Translations under genes and position numbers: made by a program
Assembly (NCBI RefSeq): GCF_946479605.1
Contig: NZ_CAMLGT010000104.1
Location: 1-12,395 of the forward strand
Reading direction: 5' to 3'
DNA: 12,395 nucleotides
Source of the DNA: an uncultured Lacibacter sp.
GTDB lineage: Bacteria > Bacteroidota > Bacteroidia > Chitinophagales > Chitinophagaceae
Shown here: positions 1 through 6,461 of the stretch, in pieces
Layout: every line of letters starts with the position of its first letter
Position numbering within the stretch: the first letter of the stretch is position 1
The notes under the pieces: generated by a model
Told to the model about the DNA's origin: nothing
Database searches by the model: none
The model's input: the letters and a program-made list of their open reading frames with translations, nothing else

Positions 1-991
1 CAATCAACACACAAATCACCAACCCATTTAAACCCGATGGAAATAAATTGGTGACCATTGTCATGTAAGCCAACTTATCATCAGTAAGATCAGGGAACAA
101 TGCAAAACACAAAATTCCCGGCAATATAAACATGGGCAAAGCCAATACTTTTAACCAGCCGATGAAGTTTACACCCAACTGTCCCTGCTTTAAATTTTTT
201 GCACCCAATACACTTTGCACCATACTCTGATCGGTACAGAAAAATGCAACGGCCGATACAGGATAACCCAGCAACAACGCATGCCACGGATAACCGGGAT
301 CGGATGCTGGATGAATTAAATTCCAGAAGTGACTTGGTGTCTTATCAATCAAAGCTGTTACGCCACCAAGCTTTTGCAAACCGATAAACGTTAATGCCAA
401 TGATACAATGATCAGTAAGATCATCTGGAATACATTCACTTTTGCAATGGCTTTCAACCCACCCATGTAGGTAAACAAACCCGAGAATGCAACGAGTACG
501 ATGGTTGATTGCCACATAGGAATACCTAAGATTTGCCGCACTAAAATTCCTCCGCTGAATAAACCAAGGCTTAACCAACTGATCAATATTTTTACCAACG
601 CATAACCTGCTAAAATATCCTGTGTGCTTTTACCGTAACGTTTGCCCATGAACTCGGGCATGGTGCTGACTTTGCTGGCGATGTAACGTGGTGCAAACAC
701 CATTGCCAGCAGTGTTAAAAACACAAAGGCATACCACTCAAAATTTCCACCCACAATACCTGCTGAAAAACCAATGCTTGCAAATGCCAACAACGATGAT
801 GGACCAACATTGGTGCCCCACATATTGAAACCAATGTTGTACCAGTTGAGCGAATTGCCTGCCATGAACAGCGTCTCATCTTTTTTCTTGTTGCGGAAAC
901 TGGCGATATAACCAATAGCCAGCAATGCAATGAGATAAATTGCGACGATGGTAAAATCAAGCGTTGTGAGTTTATTGTAAATTTCGTTCAT
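1..991 (-). CDS. Sodium:solute symporter (SSS/SLC5 family), N-terminal part, cut by window edge
   Basis: An uninterrupted minus-strand frame runs from ATG at 991 to the window edge, giving 330 codons with no stop (N-terminus MNEIYNKLTTLDFTIVAIYL). It is strongly hydrophobic, with a first membrane helix at about residues 12-31 and several more after it. Family hallmarks are the GNSLNWYNIGFNMWGTNVGPSS stretch spanning TM1-TM2, a Y-M-G-G-L-K-A-I segment followed by a V-F-Q helix, and a F-F-C-T-D-Q motif like the W-C-T-D-Q of vSGLT-type transporters. The family couples Na+ entry to uptake of sugars, sugar acids or similar solutes across the inner membrane. The substrate cannot be read from the sequence, though the neighbours suggest a monosaccharide or uronate. 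The start follows the oxidoreductase stop by 66 bp, and that gap is nearly all repeat DNA (999-1077). It is probably the last visible gene of the beta-helix/oxidoreductase transcript. Confidence 0.9.
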   Translation of the reverse strand, partial: MNEIYNKLTTLDFTIVAIYLIALLAIGYIASFRNKKKDETLFMAGNSLNWYNIGFNMWGTNVGPSSLLAFASIGFSAGIVGGNFEWYAFVFLTLLAMVFAPRYIASKVSTMPEFMGKRYGKSTQDILAGYALVKILISWLSLGLFSGGILVRQILGIPMWQSTIVLVAFSGLFTYMGGLKAIAKVNVFQMILLIIVSLALTFIGLQKLGGVTALIDKTPSHFWNLIHPASDPGYPWHALLLGYPVSAVAFFCTDQSMVQSVLGAKNLKQGQLGVNFIGWLKVLALPMFILPGILCFALFPDLTDDKLAYMTMVTNLFPSGLNGLVICVLI

Positions 992-998
992 GACTTGT

Positions 999-1077
999 TT
1001 GAACCACAAAGACACAGGGAACACAAAGCAACACGAAGCTTTGCGTTACTTCGTGCCTTAGTGGCTTAATGGTTCAA
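999..1077. repeat. MITE-like imperfect inverted repeat (CACAAAG/CTTCGTG type)
   Basis: The ends are perfect 8-bp inverted repeats: TTGAACCA at 999-1006 and TGGTTCAA at 1070-1077. Inside, the left arm has repeated CACAAAG/CACGAAG words and the right arm has CTTTGCG, CTTCGTG and CTTAGTGG words. CACGAAG (1032-1038) pairs with CTTCGTG (1049-1055) around a 10-nt loop. I recall this word pattern as a common intergenic repeat in many bacterial genomes, but I cannot check copy number here. It fills almost the whole gap between the oxidoreductase and symporter genes, ending 7 bp from the symporter ATG. Its right arm runs into the oxidoreductase reading frame and supplies the stop codon and last six residues. 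No clear target-site duplication is visible. Confidence 0.7.
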
Positions 1078-2137
1078 GATTGTATTGTTTCAATATATCG
1101 GCGATCTTCACCGGCGCTCCTGTTTTCAAACTCTTATCCATTGCCTGCAACAATGCCACGGTTCCAATTCCTTCCTGCATGTTTGGATAAGCGGTAAAAC
1201 CTTGTTCAATAGAATCAGCGAAGTATTCCAGGTAATTCTGGTACTCTCCTGCATGATGACTCTGTCCTTCGAAACGGAAATAATATTTCAATGTGCTGTC
1301 TCCCCAATGAATGATCTTTTCTTCACCAGTTTTATCAGTGATGGAATAACGCAGCTCATGATAATCGGCTTGCGATGCGCCTTGCGTACCACGTAATACG
1401 CAACTCATGCCACTGTCACGCTTTGTTGGTTGTGTTGGACTGGTATAAGTGCCGCTTACTCTCGCAATTCGACCATCGGTTGCTTTAAAGATGAAATGCA
1501 TGGTATCTTCATTTTTTAACCCTGCTGCTTTTCCATTCGCACTGATCATACCATAACCCATCACTTCTTCGATGTTGGGTAAGTACCAACGGATAAAATC
1601 AACAGGGTGACTTAAACCTCCATACAACCATTTGAATGAATCTTCCAATGCCCATTTCTTTTCGAGAAACCAACGATGATCGGCATTGTAATGACTTTCG
1701 ATTGTGATGAGTTCGCCGATCTCTCCTGCTTCAAAATCTTTCCGTTGACGTTTGTATGGTTCGAAGAAACGGGAGCTTTGTCCGACAAATACTTTCTTAC
1801 CTGTTTGCTCTTGCAGTTCCAGTAATTCTTTTGCACGACTCAGATCATCAATGAATGGTTTGGTACACACCACATGTTTACCATGCAGCAATGCCTGTTT
1901 AATATGATCGGCATGCAGATGATCGGGTGTATAAATGGCGATGATGTCAATCTCTGCATCGTTGAGCAGATCTTCGTAGCTGGTTGTATAGTTTGCAAAA
2001 TCAAATTCCTTGCAACGTTGTTTGCACAACTCTTCATTACGATCACAAATGATTTTGAGATGCAGTTTTTTGCTTTGCAAAGCTGCACTCATGGTACTGC
2101 GGCCTTCACCAACGCCTAAAATTCCAATTGTCAACAT
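1058..2137 (-). CDS. Gfo/Idh/MocA family NAD(P)-dependent oxidoreductase
   Basis: A 359-residue cytoplasmic protein with no signal peptide. The N-terminal Rossmann fold starts with T-I-G-I-L-G-V-G-E-G (residues 3-12), and a C-T-K-P motif at 91-94 corresponds to the family E-K-P, with Lys93 as the expected catalytic/cofactor lysine. Residues 173-181 (GGLSHPVDF) match the conserved G-x-H-x-x-D segment of the C-terminal domain, with His177 the likely catalytic histidine. The family oxidises or reduces sugars, sugar acids or inositols using NAD(P), and some members act on glycosides at C3. The exact substrate is unknown. Length is normal. The gene starts 35 bp after the beta-helix stop and is followed by a sodium symporter, so it is probably co-transcribed with both. 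Its last six codons (L-E-P-L-S-H) and stop lie inside the repeat at 999-1077, so the native C-terminus may have been replaced. Confidence 0.9.
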   Translation of the reverse strand: MLTIGILGVGEGRSTMSAALQSKKLHLKIICDRNEELCKQRCKEFDFANYTTSYEDLLNDAEIDIIAIYTPDHLHADHIKQALLHGKHVVCTKPFIDDLSRAKELLELQEQTGKKVFVGQSSRFFEPYKRQRKDFEAGEIGELITIESHYNADHRWFLEKKWALEDSFKWLYGGLSHPVDFIRWYLPNIEEVMGYGMISANGKAAGLKNEDTMHFIFKATDGRIARVSGTYTSPTQPTKRDSGMSCVLRGTQGASQADYHELRYSITDKTGEEKIIHWGDSTLKYYFRFEGQSHHAGEYQNYLEYFADSIEQGFTAYPNMQEGIGTVALLQAMDKSLKTGAPVKIADILKQYNLEPLSH

Positions 2138-2152
2138 AATTTATTTTTTATT

Positions 2153-2172
2153 CCGCCGGATAAATCCGGAGG
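2153..2172 (-). other. Intercistronic GC-rich hairpin between beta-helix gene and oxidoreductase gene
   Basis: CCGGAT (2156-2161) and ATCCGG (2164-2169) form a tight palindrome, extended by CC/GG pairs across one mismatch. It begins directly after the beta-helix stop codon. On the transcribed strand it is followed by an A-rich stretch rather than a T-run, so it does not look like an intrinsic terminator. It could be an RNA-stabilising or processing hairpin within the transcript, or a REP-like repeat. Only one copy is in this window. Confidence 0.5.
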
Positions 2173-4683
2173 CTAGTCATTCATTTGCTTGAGAAACATC
2201 CAAGTCTCACCCGGCTTTGTTCCTTTAATTCCTTCCTGGTATTTTTTCATGATCTTATTCCAATCATCCACTCGTGAATTGTTGGCGGTTGTTCTTGGAT
2301 TAAGCTTATCTAAACTTTCTCCTTTCGGAATACTGATCACCAGCATCAATTGCCTTCCATTCCTGAACAACAACAACTGCTGAAAATCGGCATTGCAAAA
2401 ACCTTTTGCAACCTCCGGCCATTTTTCAAACTGTGTAGCATGATAGTTAAGATATTCTTTCTGTAACTTTTCATCCTCTACCAGATTTGCAGTGAGAATA
2501 ATATGCTCCCATTCTTTCGCCACTGTTTTATCGGTGCAATGTTGTTTCTTGCTGTATTTATAAAACATATCGTGGTACACTCTTACTTCTGCTTCAGGAA
2601 AATTGTTGGCGATACGTCCCTGCATTACGCCAATGTCCTGCACTTTACCGAAGATGACATAATGATTCTGCCAATGATAGATGGCATTGCTGTCTATATT
2701 ATTCTTCGCCAGCAGTTCTTTGAGTTTGGGTAAGTTCAATTGCATCCCAACTTTTACCACCAATTCAATTACTTCGTTATGTTCTTCGTTGATGGCACCA
2801 ACTTTCGCCGTTTTGTTGGCGGTTAAATATTGAAAACGTTTTTCCAGCCCGGCATTTTGCTTAACACTGTCATGCACCTGCGGACCATTATTGCTCCACA
2901 TATTACCGGGACCGTTGTTATTCTGTAAATATTTCTGTGAAGGCGTCCAGTTATTTTTTACGGTGAAATGCGAAGAGCCTTCGTCAGTATAAATATAAAA
3001 CCAGTGTGATGGTAAGTGAGCAATGGGTGATTTATAAATACTATCGATATAATTGTCTTCAATGATGGAATTGTGTTGTGCACTCAATGTGTAAATACCG
3101 GCGCAATCGTAATTCCATTTGCCATAGTGATGAATTTTGTTGGCAACAATTCTATTGTCCTTCATCATATTCTGTGCAGGTGACCATCCCCAACCCAAAC
3201 TGATACCGCTGTACGATACATTTTCAATTTCGTTATGACGAATGCTTGTTCTGCTCACAAAGCCACAACCAATACCCACCGTGCCCCAATCTTCATTGGC
3301 AGCATTGGTGATGAAATTATTCTCGATGAAAATAACATCGCATTTCTCCCGTTCATCTTTCGGATCAAAGGGCAAATGAATTTCTCTTCCTTCATCGCCA
3401 TAATTACCGGCGAGGATAGCTGTGCCACCAATATCGCTGAAAAGATTATTCTTCGTCATATTATCCTGCACGCCTTTTTTCAAATCAATACCCGTTGCTG
3501 CCAAATGCAGGAAAGAACAGTTTTTAATTCTTGTGCGAATGGCATAACTCACTTCAACTGCAGCCGCTTGCCTGCCTACCCATGCCAGGTTATCCAAACC
3601 CGGTTTCTCTTTTGTACCTGCAGGTTTTAACCGGTATGCTTCCGTCATATACAAACCAACCTGGTGCGGTACATGTCCTTGCAGTGATGGTCGCAGCCAT
3701 CCTGTATGCTGAAAAGAAATGCCTTCGATCACTAAATTCTTAACTGTGTTATCAATTGTTCCTTCTAAACGAATTAATGTCTCGGTAAATGGCGCTACTA
3801 CTTTTGCAGTTGATAAATTTTCATTGTTGCGTGGCCAGTAATAGATTTTTTTGTTGGTGACATCTAAATACCATTCACCCGGTTCGTCTAAAAACTGAAT
3901 AGCATTGGTTAAGTAAAAAGCAGAGTTACCGGTTTCTTTACTGATCCACGGAGCAGGCCAGGGATGTTCGTTTTGTATGTTGCTTTCCGGTTGATGAAAA
4001 AACAACTTTGTGCTGTCGCCCATCACCTGCAGTTTTTTCACACGCAGGTTAGCGATCTCCCACCACTGATGAATAAATAATTCCAAACCTTTTGCTTTAT
4101 CCAGGTTTTGAAAAGCTAATGTAGGAATCACACAAGCAGCTTCTGCTTTGTTCCAGTTCAAAATGCGTAACATTGCATCGCCATTGGATGATTTTGCCCG
4201 TACAGCTTTTATTTCATTCACCCATAGCTGACGGAAATTAAAATCATTGCCATTTACCATCGGCACATCGGCTACCCATATTTTATTCTGATACTTTGCC
4301 TGCAAGCCGTTGACAGGAGCAGTTAGTTTTTTCCAATTACTGATTTGCACGCCGCCACTTAACACAGGCTTTTCGTTGGGAGCTGCCTCAATAAACGTGG
4401 AGCTTTCACGGGTGCCGCTATCTTCCGGCCTGATAAGAATGGTTTCTAACACCGGGTAATTGCCGCCACCTAAAATAATATGAATACCGTCTTTTACCGA
4501 CGCATCATTTAACCTGCGCATTTCTCTTGCTTTACGCAAGGCCATATTGAGTGTTGCAAAAGGTTTTTCTTTTGAACCATCATTTTTATCAGAACCATTC
4601 GGGGAGACATAAATTTCTGCTGCACTTGCCAGTTGGGCAAACAGTAAAAAAAAGACAAACAGGCAGAATTGCAATCGTTTCAT
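2173..4683 (-). CDS. Secreted right-handed beta-helix protein (GH141-like) fused to C-terminal L-rhamnose-mutarotase-like domain
   Basis: An 836-residue exported protein whose signal peptide ends near L-A-S-A-A (residues 1-22). The mature part opens with E-I-Y-V-S-P-N-G-S-D, K-P-F-A-T-L (40-45) and P-E-D-S-G-T (86-91), then L-S-G-G-V-Q-I-S-N-W. This is the entry typical of beta-helix glycan-active proteins that I associate with GH141 and relatives. W-Y-L-D...K-I-Y-Y-W-P-R (271-285) and V-I-E-G-I-S-F-Q-H-T-G-W (318-329) fit the same group, and N-rich helix coils continue to about 580. Residues 722-832 resemble L-rhamnose mutarotase (DUF718/RhaM): Tyr747-His748, W-P-E-V (755-758), and D-W-N-K-I-M-K-K-Y-Q followed by K-P-G-E-T-W. 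Residues 637-715 may be a second, weaker copy of that ferredoxin-like fold. The enzyme is probably a periplasmic or surface glycosidase on a deoxysugar glycan. It has its own promoter candidate and leads a transcript that continues into the oxidoreductase. Confidence 0.85.
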   Translation of the reverse strand: MKRLQFCLFVFFLLFAQLASAAEIYVSPNGSDKNDGSKEKPFATLNMALRKAREMRRLNDASVKDGIHIILGGGNYPVLETILIRPEDSGTRESSTFIEAAPNEKPVLSGGVQISNWKKLTAPVNGLQAKYQNKIWVADVPMVNGNDFNFRQLWVNEIKAVRAKSSNGDAMLRILNWNKAEAACVIPTLAFQNLDKAKGLELFIHQWWEIANLRVKKLQVMGDSTKLFFHQPESNIQNEHPWPAPWISKETGNSAFYLTNAIQFLDEPGEWYLDVTNKKIYYWPRNNENLSTAKVVAPFTETLIRLEGTIDNTVKNLVIEGISFQHTGWLRPSLQGHVPHQVGLYMTEAYRLKPAGTKEKPGLDNLAWVGRQAAAVEVSYAIRTRIKNCSFLHLAATGIDLKKGVQDNMTKNNLFSDIGGTAILAGNYGDEGREIHLPFDPKDEREKCDVIFIENNFITNAANEDWGTVGIGCGFVSRTSIRHNEIENVSYSGISLGWGWSPAQNMMKDNRIVANKIHHYGKWNYDCAGIYTLSAQHNSIIEDNYIDSIYKSPIAHLPSHWFYIYTDEGSSHFTVKNNWTPSQKYLQNNNGPGNMWSNNGPQVHDSVKQNAGLEKRFQYLTANKTAKVGAINEEHNEVIELVVKVGMQLNLPKLKELLAKNNIDSNAIYHWQNHYVIFGKVQDIGVMQGRIANNFPEAEVRVYHDMFYKYSKKQHCTDKTVAKEWEHIILTANLVEDEKLQKEYLNYHATQFEKWPEVAKGFCNADFQQLLLFRNGRQLMLVISIPKGESLDKLNPRTTANNSRVDDWNKIMKKYQEGIKGTKPGETWMFLKQMND

Positions 4684-4710
4684 TCCAAATACAAGTTAGT
4701 GCGTTGACAG

Positions 4711-4725
4711 CTGCTTCTAAAGCAG
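4711..4725 (-). other. Short hairpin in the leader of the beta-helix gene
   Basis: CTGCTT (4711-4716) and AAGCAG (4720-4725) form a 6-bp stem with a 3-nt loop. It lies between the -7 candidate at 4739-4746 and the ATG at 4683, so it would be in the 5' untranslated RNA. It is small and could be chance. Confidence 0.3.
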
Positions 4726-4738
4726 GCATTTAGGCCAA

Positions 4739-4767
4739 TAAATGTAGCTTGGTTTGCCGCCCTCAAA
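4739..4767 (-). promoter_or_regulatory. Candidate Bacteroidota promoter of the beta-helix gene
   Basis: On the minus strand, TTTG (4767-4764) is followed after 17 bp by TACATTTA (4746-4739), a 7-of-8 match to the Bacteroidota -7 element TAnnTTTG. The -7 edge is 55 bp upstream of the start codon. The call is strengthened because the susC gene has a TACCTTTA at the same distance (38 bp) from the same upstream block. Confidence 0.5.
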
Positions 4768-4803
4768 AATGTATGGAATAGCTGAAAAGATGGAATATTT
4801 TCC
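4768..4803 (-). promoter_or_regulatory. Conserved upstream regulatory block, copy 2 (beta-helix gene)
   Basis: On the plus strand the core AAAAGATGGAATATTTTCC (4785-4803) matches the block upstream of susC (9692-9710) at 17 of 19 positions. AATGTAT at 4768-4774 also matches in the same register (9675-9681). Over 36 bp the two share 28 positions. The core lies exactly 38 bp upstream of the -7 candidate in both cases. In this copy the minus strand also has ATTCCAT twice with a 17-bp period, which could be the half-sites of a dimeric activator. The regulator is not in the window. Confidence 0.6.
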
Positions 4804-4825
4804 TGTTTTACAGCCCAAATCTTAC

Positions 4826-4854
4826 AAAAAAGAAACCGGGAAAGAATTCCCGGT
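4826..4854 (-). terminator. Intrinsic terminator after susD
   Basis: ACCGGGAA (4835-4842) and TTCCCGGT (4847-4854) form a perfect 8-bp stem with a 4-nt loop. On the transcribed minus strand it is followed by TTTCTTTTTT (4834-4826 region). It lies 46 bp beyond the SusD stop codon and ends the susCD transcript before the promoter candidate of the next gene. Confidence 0.85.
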
Positions 4855-4900
4855 CGTTAACTACTAAATAACTGCTGTATAAATAGAAAATGCGCACAAC

Positions 4901-6457
4901 TTAGTACCCATCGTTCTGGCGAAGATTGGGGTTATTATCCAACTCGCCTTGCGAGAAAGGCAACACATAATTCTTTGCATCAAATTTCAATGGCACATTA
5001 GCCGGTGTTGAAAGTGTTGGCAATTTAATGTGTGCAATGTTCCAACGTTTGAGATCATTATAACGCTGACCTTCCAATGCAAATTCAATCCTGCGTTCGT
5101 GGCGGATATAATCACGCAATTTTTCTTTTGTATTATACTTTGCCTGATCTGTTGCAGGCATTGCAATGCCTGTTCGGCCACGCACCTGGTCAATTGCTGC
5201 ATACACACTTGCATCCGGACCTGTTGCTTCGTTCTTTGCCTCAGCATACATCAACAAAATATCAGCATACCGTAAGTGAATATAATCCTGGTCGGTTGCT
5301 GTAGCTGTTGTAGTGGTGAAGGGGGCTCTTGTAAGATCAACATACTTTTCTGTAATAAATGTTGTTGCCGGTGCGTAGCTGCCGCTCCATGTTGCATTGG
5401 TGTTGGGATTTCGCCATACTTCACCGGGAAGCTTAATGGTAAGATCAAGACGAGGGTCACGGTTTGCATAAGGTGTTGCAGCATTATATAATGGTGATTC
5501 AGTAATTGATTTACCATCAGTCATTTCATAATCATCCACTAAATCTTTATAAGGCTGCATCAATGAATACCAACCGAGTTCAATATCCATACCTGCCGCA
5601 CCGGGGCTTGTACGTTGCGGGTTGCTTACGGCAAGATATTGTGTAGAGAACATGATCTCAATATTCACTGCGGCATTAGCCTGTCCTGCTGTTCTGAATA
5701 ATGCTGCATAATTGTTTGCCAAACCAAATTTACCAGCGGCTCCATTTATAATGGTTTGCAGTAATGTGGCCGCAGCCGCCCACTTCTGCTGCGTTAACAG
5801 CACACGTGCTTTTATACCTTGCGCACTTCCTCTTACTGCACGTCCATTATATTTTTCATCAGGAAGATTGGTAATGGCAAAATCAAGATCTTCTTCAATA
5901 AAGGCATACACCTGTTCTTTCGTGCTTTTGGCAACTTTAACCTCATCGAGTGTTTTCGGATAGTTCTTATACAAAGGCACTCCGCCAAAACTCTGTACCA
6001 GATCGAAATAACACAATGCACGGATGAAACGCACTTCGGCTTTGTATTGATTTTTCTTTGCCTCTGCTACTGGCGCTTTATCTACATTATCTAAAAAGAA
6101 ATTGCAGGAACTGATTGCACGGTATGGCGTGCTATACATATTAGGTAATGCGCCACCAAGTGTTGGGGAAATACCCCCTGTTGTCATTAACAACATATTT
6201 GGCTGATTAGTATTTGCATCGAGATAAGCATTATCGCTCAAGCCATCAAGATAAACACGTTCGTAACCTAAAAAATTCTGTTGCAAACGTGAATACACAC
6301 CGGCCAATGCACTTTGCACATCGGTTTCCGACGCCCAGAAAATTTGTGTAGATACGCTGTCGAGCGGTGCCCGGTCGAGCAAATTCTTTTTACAGGCACC
6401 CAATGATAACAGCAGTGCAAGCAAAAGCGTGTATGATAATTTATAGTTTGATTTCAT
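4901..6457 (-). CDS. SusD/RagB family outer-membrane glycan-binding lipoprotein
   Basis: A 518-residue lipoprotein. The N-terminal signal ends in a lipobox L-S-L-G-A-C with Cys22 as the lipidated residue, followed by K-K-N-L-L-D-R-A-P-L-D, a typical SusD opening. TPR-like helices follow (for example around F-I-R-A-L-C-Y-F-D-L-V). The C-terminal part has the family signature E-R-R-I-E-F-A-L-E-G-Q-R-Y-N-D-L-K-R-W (residues 454-472), and the protein ends P-F-S-Q-G-E-L-D-N-N-P-N-L-R-Q-N-D-G-Y as SusD proteins do. It sits on the cell surface as the lid of the SusC channel and captures oligosaccharides. It starts 4 bp after the SusC stop, so the two are surely co-transcribed and probably translationally coupled. 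Length is normal. Glycan specificity cannot be read from the sequence. Confidence 0.97.
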   Translation of the reverse strand: MKSNYKLSYTLLLALLLSLGACKKNLLDRAPLDSVSTQIFWASETDVQSALAGVYSRLQQNFLGYERVYLDGLSDNAYLDANTNQPNMLLMTTGGISPTLGGALPNMYSTPYRAISSCNFFLDNVDKAPVAEAKKNQYKAEVRFIRALCYFDLVQSFGGVPLYKNYPKTLDEVKVAKSTKEQVYAFIEEDLDFAITNLPDEKYNGRAVRGSAQGIKARVLLTQQKWAAAATLLQTIINGAAGKFGLANNYAALFRTAGQANAAVNIEIMFSTQYLAVSNPQRTSPGAAGMDIELGWYSLMQPYKDLVDDYEMTDGKSITESPLYNAATPYANRDPRLDLTIKLPGEVWRNPNTNATWSGSYAPATTFITEKYVDLTRAPFTTTTATATDQDYIHLRYADILLMYAEAKNEATGPDASVYAAIDQVRGRTGIAMPATDQAKYNTKEKLRDYIRHERRIEFALEGQRYNDLKRWNIAHIKLPTLSTPANVPLKFDAKNYVLPFSQGELDNNPNLRQNDGY

Positions 6458-6461
6458 TTTA

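Noticed and set aside
90..960. Short minus-strand open frames of 65-81 codons that suggest a broken gene in this stretch
   Set aside because: They are in other frames. The true frame is open from 991 to the window edge and encodes a continuous symporter, so there is no frameshift.
2153..2172. Palindrome as an intrinsic terminator after the beta-helix gene
   Set aside because: On the transcribed strand it is followed by A-rich rather than T-rich sequence.
3235..3630. Plus-strand open frame of 131 codons
   Set aside because: It lies antisense within the well-supported beta-helix gene, has no recognisable domain and a Cys/His-rich composition typical of antisense frames.
4668..4680. 13-bp match (ATTGCAATCGTTT) to the LacI-like site region at 9665-9677, overlapping the beta-helix start
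   Set aside because: A few 13-bp matches are expected by chance in 12 kb. This copy is inside codons 2-6 and its palindrome is poor, so I do not call an operator.
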